Below, piece after piece: positions 33,632 through 43,503 of a DNA stretch of 64,000 nt. The first letter of the stretch is position 1; every line of letters begins with the position of its first letter. The DNA is from Diphasiastrum complanatum (lineage: Eukaryota > Streptophyta > Lycopodiopsida > Lycopodiales > Lycopodiaceae). The position numbers were made by a program, and so were the translations under genes. Under the pieces are notes generated by a model that was not told the DNA's origin, searched no databases, and saw nothing but the letters and a program-made list of their open reading frames with translations. Where the stretch lies: positions 55,343,173 to 55,407,172 of the forward strand of contig CM055099.1 of the NCBI GenBank assembly GCA_029204225.1. The letters are read 5' to 3'.

Positions 33632-34239
33632 GTTTAGTCATATTTGCTACATTTTCATATTTGCCAAATTGAGGCCAACTTTGTTTTAGACTTAGAGTTT
33701 GCCTTTTCAAAGTTCATTAGTCTAAATTTCATTTAAATAAACACTTTTTGAAAGTGTGGGAAAAATAGAAGTCGAGTTTGAGTAGATTCAAATTTGGACC
33801 TTGGGTACTTTGAATCTAGAAAAATTAGTAGGGTTTACATTTTGGTGGGAAAGCCAAGTGGCCAAATAGGGTTTGACTTGTTATAAAAGGATGTAACTCT
33901 TGGAGAGACATATCTTCTCTCTTCTCTATCTCATTTCATGCTTATAGATGGTTCTCTTTGGTTCTACTATCCATTGGTGCACTATACTTGTGATTGCATG
34001 CAATTCTATGTGTAGAATGATGTATATTTGCTATTTTTGGATCCACACGTGTGATATTGTATGAACAGCAACAATACTTTATCTTTTGATTCATGTTTGA
34101 TCAAGTTGTATTAGAGTTTGCATCTCACTTTGTTTGTAGATGCTAATGTTTCTACATTGGTGAGATTGGTAGAGTAGCTTCTTTTGTAAGCCAAAATCTT
34201 GTTATGGATTGGATCATCATTGATCTGAAGTCCTTCACA
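33632..34239 (+). repeat. 3' LTR of copia element C (right), 5'-truncated
   Basis: Begins inside the LTR (TTTAGTCATATTTGC) and runs to GTCCTTCACA, followed by the second ATCAA target copy. Confidence 0.9.
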
Positions 34240-34780
34240 ATCAATGCTGAGAAATGTAGACACCAGTACTGGCTTCTCTATAGAGAAAGAAAAAGCAATA
34301 CCTTCAAACACAAATTTTAATATCCTCGATATGTGATCATGTAGTAGTAGGACTACTTATTTTGTAGTGCTTGACAAGTCTTTAATAAAACATGGATTTC
34401 TCCCATTGGTCCATTTTCACTTTATTACTGTTGCACTTTGATTTGATAAGTGGAGTAGTTCATCATTATTTGAGGGAAAATAAGTAAGGGGTTTCCCCTT
34501 TCACACTTATCTTTAATTGCCACCATTTGGCACATGAGGTGAGATGGCCCTCTTGTCACATAGACAAGTGAAAAGTGGTTTTAGGACTTGGGAAATTGCC
34601 TAGCCTGGCATGTTGAGCTGCTAGGGTAAATTGTGAGAAATAGACTAGTTGCATGATTGGCCAATCAACTTGCAACTTTTCATTTAACTATTTATTTACC
34701 AGTCAAGTTTGAAAAAAGGTTGGTCAGTTGCCCATCATCTCACTTGTCAACGCTTAGAAAATGGGTGACAAGAGTGACAA
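34240..34780 (+). other. segment Y (right)
   Basis: Inverted match of 16490-17017. No conserved ORF. Homology ends near 34780. Confidence 0.65.
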
Positions 34781-35175
34781 TCTTAGAAAATTAACTTAGT
34801 CTTTGGCTTTGTCGTTTGCATCACGTTGGCTTCTATCTTTTGAAAATCTTAAAAAGATGAAAAAATCATCCAAGAATAAGAATTTTGTAATATATTGAGA
34901 CTTTTAACAACAAAAATATGACAACTTTATTAAAACAAGAGCTAGATAACATTTACAAATTCAGCAAAAAAATATGAAAAAATCTGAATACATCAAGCCA
35001 TTTGTAAATTTCGTAGCAAAAAAATGAATATGCTAATGAATAATCACTACAATGGAAAGAAATTTGCTTTGATTATCATATTTCCATATAAAGTATCGAA
35101 AATCAGATCTTATTGAATTCTTTAATTTTTTTTTACAGTGTATTGAATTCACAGTGAAAGCGATTGTTTTAACCA
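34781..35175. other. AT-rich spacer, nothing recognised
   Basis: No motif, repeat or ORF of note. Confidence 0.5.
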
Positions 35176-35179
35176 TAAA

Positions 35180-35645
35180 TTTGATACGACATATCAAAAT
35201 TTGTGTTAAACAAGTCAAAATAAAAAATACTTCTCATTTAATGACAGGTGTAACCGAATTTTTGATACTCTGTATCAAAACATCGTTCAACATTTCTAAT
35301 TTAAAGTCACTCCAAAAGAATTCAATAGAAAATTTTGATACACTATGTCAATACCTTTGCAAACACACCAACTACATTTGTAGCTCATCGGAATTCGATT
35401 TTTTTTTTTAAATTATTTATTTTTAAACATTTTTTTTTTAAAATCCGGTGCGTCGTATTGAGTTGGTTTGTTCCAATGCAATGCATCGGATTTTATAATA
35501 ATTTTTTTTTAAGTCATTATAAAATCCGATGCATTGGATCAAGTTGTGGACACACCAACTCGATGCACTGCATCGAGTTGGTGTTTCAACTGATACATTG
35601 TATCAAATTGAAACACCAATTGTATGCATCACATCTAGTTGGAGC
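35180..35645. repeat. cluster of related short dyads and hairpins
   Basis: At least eight dyads of the form TTGATRC-NNN-GYATCAA: TTGATACGACATATCAA, TTGATACTCTGTATCAA, TTGATACACTATGTCAA, CAATGCAATGCATCGG, ATCCGATGCATTGGAT, ACTCGATGCACTGCATCGAG, CTGATACATTGTATCA. The strongest arms are a 21-bp perfect inverted repeat (35479-35499 with 35516-35536), a 15-bp stem around 35560-35592, and a further stem around 35591-35626. Function unknown. Confidence 0.75.
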
Positions 35646-35699
35646 ATCTTATCTCATGGTTTCTACAGGATATTTTAGATAGTCTACTCATTTTATCGA

Positions 35700-37180
35700 G
35701 ATATCAGCCAATTTAGTATCATGTTTACATTTTAATGGCTTTAGCACTTGGAATGGTTGAAATACTGAAGCTACCTTTGATTGATGTGTCAATTTATATT
35801 GTTATTTTGAAAAGTTCAGATTATAGCTAGAGGGAGTGTTTTCATTTGCTAATGATCAGAGCTCAAAGGATCTATTAATGATTATGCATATTGTTTCAGG
35901 AAACCCTAGCTAAGAAGGCCAACAAATTGGTTGTAGAAGAGAATGTATCTTGTTATGTCTTCTTTGCAAATAAATAGGATATGACAATAACGTTGCTATC
36001 TAGATCCAAATATATTCCAAACTTCTATTTGCAGAGTCTTGTATTTATTGTTCTCTGTTTTGTTCTAGTAATCTAAATATTTAGCACACGTCTACAACAA
36101 AGAAAAATAGGTGTGAACCCACGTCCACAACTTTTTGTGGCAAAGGGAAATAGAAAATTTTATTTCTATGCAATTGAAGATAACACGGAGATTTCATAAC
36201 ACAAGAATATTACGGTTGTCTAGGTTGTGATGGTTTAGAAAGATATTTGGAAATATCATATGTAATGCATAGTTGGTGTGATTTTTATGCCCATTTTGTA
36301 GACTACTTAACAAGCCAAATGGGTGGAGACTCACTGTTTTCAACAAAGCCATTTTTACAACATCTTCAATATCTGCTTGATGGTTCACAAGGGATACAGA
36401 TGGCTACGAGAGTGAAAGTCCCATGTAAATTTTTTTGTATGTATTGGTATTAGTGCAAGAAGCATAAATATCTAGATATTTTGCAAAAGACTACCATTTA
36501 ATTTTGTAAAATACATGAAATCAAGACATTATTGTGTATAGTTTATTGTGTCGAAATGCATGTTTTTTAAAATAGAGCAAATTTTAATATGTTTCAATTT
36601 TTTGTTATTTTATTTTAAATTATATTATAAAAAGTGACTTGCAAACTATGTCTTCTTTAAAGTTCAAAAATCTTGAGAACGTTAAAAATCACCCTTTTTT
36701 TTTGTCATTTTTCAAACATTTTTAATGCGTGCACAAGGTGTTTTTGAAAATCACCCTAATTTAAGACACTTTTTGAGGAAATTTAGGAGAATATTCCAAT
36801 AGTTCCTCTTTTGGTCACAAAGTTTCTCATTCAACTCGCAATGGTGTTAAGATAGGTTTAATCCTAAACTGTTGATGAGTTATCCTCTAATGACGTTGCC
36901 TTTAGCGGCTGAGCATGGTAGACCAGACTCCACGCTCGTCGAGCTACCAACGGTCAACTCGACTTGTTTCTCTTCGGTTCATCCTTTCCTTCTAGGGTAT
37001 TTTCGTCATTTGGTAGCAGGGACAAAGATCGAACATTTTGCCTTCAATTTGTCAAACACTTCGTTGCAGGAACAAACACTTTTCCTTCAGCTTTCGCTTG
37101 AACGCCAGAGAATGGTTGCATAAGTTCCCCATTTCCAGCACTCCCTCTTGAATATTGCAACCTTTGTTGTGTCTGTATAG
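35700..37180. other. spacer without a recognised gene
   Basis: AT-rich. An open stretch at 36194-36388 (-) shows no known motif. 36890-37130 is less AT-rich, with no homology seen elsewhere in the window. Confidence 0.4.
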
Positions 37181-37189
37181 TCCCCTTAT

Positions 37190-37840
37190 GTTTCTCTATT
37201 TTGTGAATAGTGGTTTGTCGAGTGGCTTTGTGAGCAAATCTGCAACCATGTCCTTTGAATTTATGTACTGGACTTTTCACGCTCATTTTGAGGTCAAGTC
37301 TCAAATGTGATGTTACTTCAAAGGTATGTGTTTGGTCTTCAAATAGACGATTGGATACTGGGACAGATATAAGACACTTTGAAAATCCATCATCATCGTG
37401 CATGGTTGTTTTTGTTGAATGCCAATTGCCTCCAACATCATTTGTAACCACACTACATCATTTGCCATCTTCGAAGCTGCGACATATTTAGCTTTGCATG
37501 AGGATTGAGCCAACAATGTTTGCTTTTTGCATATCCAGCTGATTGTTGCTCCGCACGCTATTGAACACTCTCTGTCACAGACTTGTTGTTGTCTTTGCAG
37601 CTCACCCAGCTTGCATCATTGTAGTATTGCAACTTGAATCCTTTTTCTTCTTCTTCTGCTTGGTAGGTCAATCTCATACTTTGGGTGCCTTTCAGATATT
37701 GTAGAAATATCTTTGCCCAGGATTCGAGGAGAATTGGCCCAATGCATAGACAGAGAAGGCCAAGTTGGGTCTGGTACAAATTGTAAGGTACATCAAACTA
37801 TTGACCAAGTTTTGGATAGGATCGAAATGGATTTATTCTG
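37190..37840 (-). pseudogene. copia RT C-terminal / RNase H relic, second copia family
   Basis: On the - strand: NSLMYLTICTRPNLAFSVYA, QYLKGTQSMRLTYQAEEEEK, GFKLQYYNDASWVSCKDNNK, SVTESVQ, QSSCKAKYVAASKMANDVVW, LQMMLEAIGI, KTKHIPLK and, in another frame, DMVADLLTKPLDKP. This is the usual copia order, from the SLMYL..TRPD block through YLKGT, D.DW and S..AEY to TKHID and ADIFTK. At least two frameshifts. No LTR of its own was found. Confidence 0.85.
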
Positions 37841-37924
37841 ACCCTTTGTATATTTTCGACCCTTAGGAATTTTTTTGACCCATAGTACAATCTGACCCTT
37901 TGTATATTTTCAACCCTTTGTATC

Positions 37925-38130
37925 ATCAACTAAGAAATTTTTCAAAGACTCAAATTTTTTCGAAGACTCAAATTTTTTTAAAAGACTCGTATTTTTTTCC
38001 TAAGATTCGAATTTTTTTAAAGATTCAATGTTTTTTTTCAAAGACTTGAATTTTTCTGAAAACTCAAATTTTTCCAAAGGATCGAATCTTTTCAAAGACT
38101 TGAATTTTTCCAAAGACTTAGATTTTTGAC
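37925..38130. repeat. AT-rich minisatellite, about 20-bp period
   Basis: About 10 imperfect units around AAAGACTCAAATTTTTT. Unit length and bases vary. Confidence 0.7.
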
Positions 38131-38509
38131 CGACAGTATTGGATTTTATAAACTTTGTCAAAAAGTACATATGGTCAAAAATTTATACTGGAATGAAAAT
38201 ATGTGCATGGGTCAGATTTATCAGACCTGATCTAGGGTCGAACATGTCCGGATAATTTTGACCTCAATCCATTCCGATCCAGGGTTGGAAAATTTATTTT
38301 TGACAAGGATGACATTGGGTCGAAAAAAATCCGACAATGGATTTTTTGACCGTATGAAAAATGCGATCCTTCTTTTTCTAGGTTATGTACACCTTTGAGA
38401 ATGCTCATTATTGAGGCTGAGCATCGAATTCCAACAAAACACATATACATACCACATGCATGAACAACATATTCACTTTGAACTGTGGGCCCCCCATTAA
38501 CAGACAGTT

Positions 38510-38927
38510 TCTACCGCCCGTCAACTTTTTATTGAGATACTCCCTTTGTTATTGTTGAACATGGTTAAATTTTGGCCCCTACTATGGCCGAGATGTGTGA
38601 GATACATTGCAAGATGCAAGATGTGCGAGATCGGCCAGCATCCAAATCATCGACCGTCACCCAGATCATCAGCGGCCACCTAAATCCACACCATATTCGT
38701 ACGATCATTGGCCATCCATCCAAACCATTGGCCATCACCCAAGATTTTGGCTAATTGTCAGTGACAACTTTTGACCAAACCATTGACCTTCGACAATTTG
38801 TCAATCATTGGCCCCTTCGCCGCTTTCAATCATCAATTGCCCACTTTGAGCATCATCCACATGTCTCGACCGCAAGCGGCCACATATATTGTCGGTCGTC
38901 CATTGCCTCCGGTGTAACTCTTTAGTA

Positions 38928-38929
<2 letters not shown>
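38510..38929 (-). mobile_element. CACTA subterminal fragment (inverse of 14774-15160)
   Basis: On the - strand it begins TACTACTAAAGAG at 38929. It carries several CATTGGCCATC-type repeats and shares sequence with the left copy as far as AAAAGTTGACGGGC (about 38515), where the two diverge. TNP2 is absent. Confidence 0.55.

Positions 38930-38984
<55 letters not shown>
38930..38984. repeat. (TA)n(GA)n microsatellite
   Basis: About 16 TA units then about 11 GA units; inverse counterpart of 14666-14772. Confidence 0.95.
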
Positions 38985-39270
38985 TTAAAAGCACAATTCA
39001 AATCTTATAGATTCAAAACATGTCTAAGTATATTAACATACTGCACTAACATAATTGTGTTCATAAAAATTTAATATGCATTTCTTGAAATAATTATATT
39101 GTCTTGTGTCCAAAGATATATATATATATATTATAAAAGCACAATTCAAATCTTATAGATTCAAAATATGTCTAAGCATATTAACATGCTCCACTAACAT
39201 AATTGTGTTCATAAAAATTTAGAATGCATTTCTTGAAATAATTATCTTGTCATGTCTCCAAAGAAAAATG
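38985..39270. repeat. 148-bp direct repeat, two units
   Basis: AAAAGCACAATTCAAATCTT begins at 38987 and again at 39135, and both units run to TTGAAATAATTAT. The second unit is the left end of the big A/B tandem duplication. Confidence 0.85.
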
Positions 39271-39534
39271 TTCGCAAACAAATGGTTCAAAAGGTGTTTC
39301 ACATTTTGATCTCATGCCAATACTTGATTGTCCTTTCATTCAGATTTATGAAGCCAATTAGAGCATTTGAAACCAATAAAATTTGAAAAAATTTGTAAGA
39401 AACATACGATTCTATTAAATCCACAAAAATGATGACAATGCCAAACTTTACAACTGGAAAGAGATAAGTTGGAAATACCATGTTAGAATTAGAGATTAAC
39501 TTGTTAGATATTTTTGAAGAAAAATAGTTACCAT

Positions 39535-39960
39535 TGAAAAGATGTAATTTGTCAAAAAAACATTGCGTTGATATTACACAAGAATTGTGCATCAAATACA
39601 GTGTCATACTTGCAAAGACCTGGAACCAATGCAAAACCAAAGTAGAGAAAATAAAGTGGAAATATAGAGATGACAAAGTAGCTTCATCTAGAATTGGATC
39701 CATTCCATCAAAAAAATATTAGGCTGATATTGCAAAAAAATTCTCCGTCAAACATAGTGTCATATTTGCAAAGACTTGGAACCAATGCAAAATCAAAGTT
39801 GAGAAAATAAAATGGGAATTTTTCCAAAAATGCAGAGATCCTTGGTGCCATGGATGATGGAATTAGATCAAATGTTGATGACCAAACATACACATCAATT
39901 GAGGACATCAAGCAAAATGTTAATAAAAAAATACACAAAACCCTATTGATGAAGAGAAAA
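39535..39960 (+). pseudogene. Myb/SANT-like relic with two repeats, unit A
   Basis: First repeat: SKKHCVDITQELCIKYSVIL, AKTWNQCKTKVEKIKWKYRD, VASSRIGSI, stop. Second repeat: KKFSVKHSVIFAKTWNQCKI, KVEKIKWEFF, CRDPWCHG. The repeated TWNQCK.KVEKIKW helix is Myb/SANT-like (Myb_DNA-bind_3-like). Stops and the loss of the first helix show it is dead. In segment Z this fragment is also at 14251-14100 (-). Confidence 0.5.
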
Positions 39961-40098
39961 AATAACAATGTTTATCTTGAAAGAACATAGTTTGTATGGA
40001 AGATGTCCAGACATCCAAGCAAATTTAAACACAAGGCCATTAAAAAAACCACTACAAATCTAGCTAAAGCAAAGTACAAAATTTTGGTATAGGCACTA

Positions 40099-40120
40099 CA
40101 AGAGGACGGATGATTGCCAA
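40099..40120 (+). other. CACTA-like terminus in unit A
   Basis: CACTACAAGAGGACGG follows AAATTTTGGTATAGG. CACTACAAGA is the commonest CACTA end, and the same phrase is at about 46388 in unit B. No partner end was found, so an element boundary is possible, not proven. Confidence 0.35.
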
Positions 40121-40275
40121 GGCTTTTTTTGAGCGTTTCTTTGAGAGATAGTTTTTAAAATGAGTCACGCAGGGAGCGGAATGCTAGAGCCTCGAGTTTG
40201 GTATTTGGCCTCAAAATAAGCCTCACAATCTCTACATTCTCTCCGTTCGCAGCTTGCGTACTCGTATTTTCGACT

Positions 40276-41612
40276 AATGGCTACACATAATCAGAGTTCA
40301 AGAGCAACCATTGATGCAATTAATATTTGCAATGAAAAAAATTTAGAAGATCAATAGATGCCAAAAATATATCAAAAATATCAATGGATCTTGATGCATC
40401 CATCTACAAAAGGCTCATTCCAAAAAAGAAAAAGATCGGATAACATATATAGAAGCTCCTGGAAAGGCAGGATAATGGACTTTAAAGTATCACCTGTCGG
40501 TCAATCCATCACGAAAGTTTTAGTTCAGCATGCTTATCTTCACAATGAGCTCAACATTCATGATTTGAATCCAAATGATAGCAGAAAATGCAATTATAAA
40601 TTTGCAGATTTAATTTCTTTAGAGTTAGCATTTTCTTTAAATTATATTTTTCTTGAGATATTTTTGTTGGTTTTGCAGATTTGTATCTATCAAATTTCGT
40701 TGAATGGAAAACAGTTCAATCGATTGCAGGAATAATCGATGTCATGCATTCAAATATCGGTATTTTACAATATAAATGTCGTTCTCCAAAATCACTTTTA
40801 GAGTCAGGTCTTTTTTATGATCACACCTATTTTTCTGATAAAAATGGTTTAGTTGGTAGATTAGTGCTATATCCTCTACCAAATGTTTCGAGTGAGGAAT
40901 GGATTTCTCTTGATGCAGCAATTTCAAAAAGTTTTTTATCTAGGCTATATATTGATATTCAGAGTATATTAAAATATAGCACTGGATCAAAGAATAATAC
41001 ATTAAGTTGGTATCTACCTTTTACTTTTTCCATGGATTTTTTTTTTCAAATGCAATGTTCGGAGAACGAAAACAATGTTTATTTGTAAGGACTTGAGTGC
41101 TGAAATAATCGCCGAGTTGTTGGATGATGCTTTATAAAATCAGCAAGTTGAGTGCAGAGTATGTTACTCATCCATGACATTCAGATATCACATCAAAAAA
41201 CAAATGCTCACTTTGTTGTTCTATTATAGATGATGGATTAAATGCAAGAATGTTTGGAAGCCACTTGATCAAGATTTTGGTAGAAACTCTCAAGAGCAAC
41301 TTCAAATAGCAATGAAAAGAAATGGCAACATTCTTGCAATGATTGAGGTCGAGGAAGATTGGTGTCTCAATCACATTCGATCAAAACTAGACATGTTGCA
41401 ATTCGATCTACCTCAGTACTATCAATTTCGATTGAATGGTGTAAAGGTACGTTATGCCATATAAAAATATTCTTTTTTTTCTATTTCTAAGTGAATCAGT
41501 TTCATAAAATATATTAACTAAAACAATTTCTCTTGTGCAGGTAAGAGTAAGGCAGGAAGAGCATATAAAATGCAATGATATTGGAACATCCACCGAAATT
41601 GAAGATCCATAG
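40276..41612 (+). pseudogene. unrecognised multi-exon gene relic, unit A
   Basis: Starts MATHNQSSRATIDAINICNE, then a stop at 40351. Readable blocks follow: ILMHPSTKGSFQKRKRSDNI, FKVSPVGQSITKVLVQHAYL, NFVEWKTVQSIAGIIDVMHS, SLLESGLFYDHTYF, GLVGRLVLYPLPNVSSEEWI, SWYLPFTFSMDFFF. A frameshift in a T run near 41040 leads to KTMFICKDLSAEIIAELLDD. After further breaks the end reads ILAMIEVEEDWCLNHIRSKL, PQYYQFRLNGVKV, an intron (41447-41540, GTACGT...TGCAG), then VRVRQEEHIKCNDIGTSTEI. I do not recognise the family. The C-terminal 60 residues look like a beta-grasp (ubiquitin-like) pattern, an inference from hydrophobic spacing only. Confidence 0.5.
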
Positions 41613-42289
41613 ATTATGAACTATGGAATGTTGTATTGTGTAATACAATTTTTTGTATACATCATTTTTGAAAATATATGAACCACTTTTTCTATGAGGC
41701 TCTTTCATTTCTATAATCTCCATTTCCATGGTGCAAAACACAATGTAATTGCAACTGGATAATATGAGTTTTTGATAACAAGATTCATTGTCTCCTGTAG
41801 GAAATGCATTATCTCGATTGGAGAGATCTTCAGTCACTTGAACTCCAGTGACCACTACAATCAGATATCGAATCGCCGCTTGCCCTTGTTGAAGTCTCGT
41901 ATATATCGGTTGTATTTTTTGTCTTCATTGCCTTGGTCTGTGTTGTCCTTGTCTTGGCAAATTTGGATATGTTCAGATGACGATCTGATCAAAGCTTTGT
42001 GCAACAAATCTAAGCAAACTAATGTCACATCATCATTCTAATCTTATCCAAAAAAAACCACGGTAAAGGCAAGGTAGACCAAGGCTATGAAAAACAAATA
42101 TGTCAAAAAACCGTAGAAATTGAAGATGAATGAATCATAACCTAAATTAATAACAGGAAAACAAACAAGTAAGAACAACCATAGAAAACTGTAAATATAT
42201 TTCTATTAAAATTTTCTGTACATGTGTCTCATCCACATCAAGTGAGACAAAATTGTTTATCAATATCAACTATCTATCATTTGTAGATC
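41613..42289 (-). pseudogene. duplicated C-terminal piece of the Ulp1-like relic
   Basis: On the - strand about 41840-41700 reads KISPIEIMHFLQETMNLVIK, NSYYPVAITL. It resembles 42415-42290 on the same strand (KVSPMEIIHFR, ETIKLVIKNSYPVVVAE). The piece is therefore present twice in tandem. Family unknown for this part. Confidence 0.4.
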
Positions 42290-43503
42290 CATTTCTCCAA
42301 TTGGAAGTAGCTTGGGTGGAGAACACTCTGCCACTACAACTGGATATGAATTTTTGATCACGAGCTTTATGGTCTCCTACCTAAAGTGTATTATCTCCAT
42401 TGGAGAGACCTTCGGGCATTTAAACTGAAAAAAATATAAACACAATTAAATGTTTTTAATCAAAGATTACTTATTAGGAATTTGAATTATGAAAAAAAAA
42501 TAAGAATACAATTAAATGTCATTAATCGAAGATTATCTCTTCCAGATTGGGAAGTCCATCATGTAGTGCAAGCCAATTGAAAAAATGTTTGGCATTTCAT
42601 ATCGTATACCAAGCACAACTTACAAAATCAATCTGCTGGAAGGACTGTAGTATCAAAATTTTAACATTATGAGATATCGGATCAACGCATAGGATCTATA
42701 ATAAAATCTACAATGGAAACAAGTGCGCGTCAAACCGATATCCAAAAAATATTGTTTGAATATCGGATCAACACACACGATTTGAAAAGAAACCAAACAA
42801 TAACTACAAGGGCTTGTCGAACCGATATTGATAATGTTTTACCTCTGCATCAACATTTTTCAGCTTTAGTATATGCTAATACATTTGGTACTAGAAAAAG
42901 TTCCAGTATTTTCTGGATATGGCTCCTGGCAATTTTGCGTGTGTGTGTAATAGAGTTCATCTTTAAACAAATTGGATTACACACACTCTCATCATTGACG
43001 TATAATGACAACACATATAAGCTCCAGTGATCACTACAATAAAAAAATAATAAATTTACGAGAATCAATGTGAAATCAAAATTCATATGAAAAATTCAAC
43101 TTAATAAAATTTGAAAAAAATACACTTACTTTGCTATGTATGGGAGCACAAGCATTGGAGTCCCCAGTCTGACGTATTGGAGCATATCATCGTGCAGACT
43201 TTTGAAATCAGGGAAATCAAATGAAGCCATAAATTGAAGGGGAAACAATGCTACATCTATAAGCAATGGGGTCTGAAAAAACTCCATCCAGTATTGAATT
43301 GCCCCACCCCCTACATTGTCACCTAGCATTTTATCCCTACTTTCTAATTCACATGTATCTAATTTAGAAAGGACAAGACCAGCATTGGTCTTTGGCATCA
43401 TAAAACTGTATCTAGGACCTAAAGCTTTAAGATATGTGCTCAACAATTGGTCATACTGTACATATTGAGGAGTATTTACAATGGTAAGTGCAGCCAAGAA
43501 CAC
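42290..43503 (-). pseudogene. Ulp1-like (peptidase C48) protease relic, unit A
   Basis: Exon 43503-43130: open 124 codons including DKMLGDNVGGGAIQYWMEFF, FPLQFMASFDFPDFKSLHDD, LQYVRLGTPMLVLPYIA. Intron 43129-43034 (GTAAGT...TTGTAG). Next exon: NDHWSLYVLSLYV, NPICLKMNSITHTRKIA, LFLVPNVLAYTKAEKC, stop. The joined sequence LPYIANDHWSLYVL matches the C48 pattern of hydrophobic run, HWSL and I-L-x-x-DS, so the catalytic His is visible. The following Asp is Asn here (MNS), and no Cys motif (Q...DCG) was found. Ulp1-like genes cleave SUMO-type modifiers or travel in plant transposons. Probably inactive. Confidence 0.55.

Larger units (their letters stand above)
31859..34239 (+). mobile_element. Ty1/copia element C, right copy (internally deleted)
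   Basis: Flanked by target duplications ATCAA at 31854-31858 and 34240-34244. Contains 5' LTR (31859-32499), PBS (32500-32511), leader, gag fragment (33050-33352), a piece of the G2 gypsy LTR (33429-33631) and a 3' LTR missing its first bases (33632-34239). The pol region and the rest of the nested gypsy are deleted; the deletion joins the inside of the gypsy LTR to the inside of the copia 3' LTR. Confidence 0.9.

Noticed and set aside
39299-39703. 134-codon - strand ORF (MDPILDEATLSSLYFH...) and its copies
   Set aside because: Antisense of the Myb/SANT-like repeats and hydrophobic only because of AT-rich composition.
41514-41855. 113-codon ORF on the - strand (MVTGVQVTEDLSNRDN...)
   Set aside because: Comparison with the related piece at 42290-42415 shows better agreement in another frame, so this ORF is probably a shadow of a decayed exon.
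42713-43030. 105-codon + strand ORF starting METSARQTD, also at 49411-49701
   Set aside because: It is the antisense of the Ulp1-like exon; the splice sites and C48 motif support the - strand.
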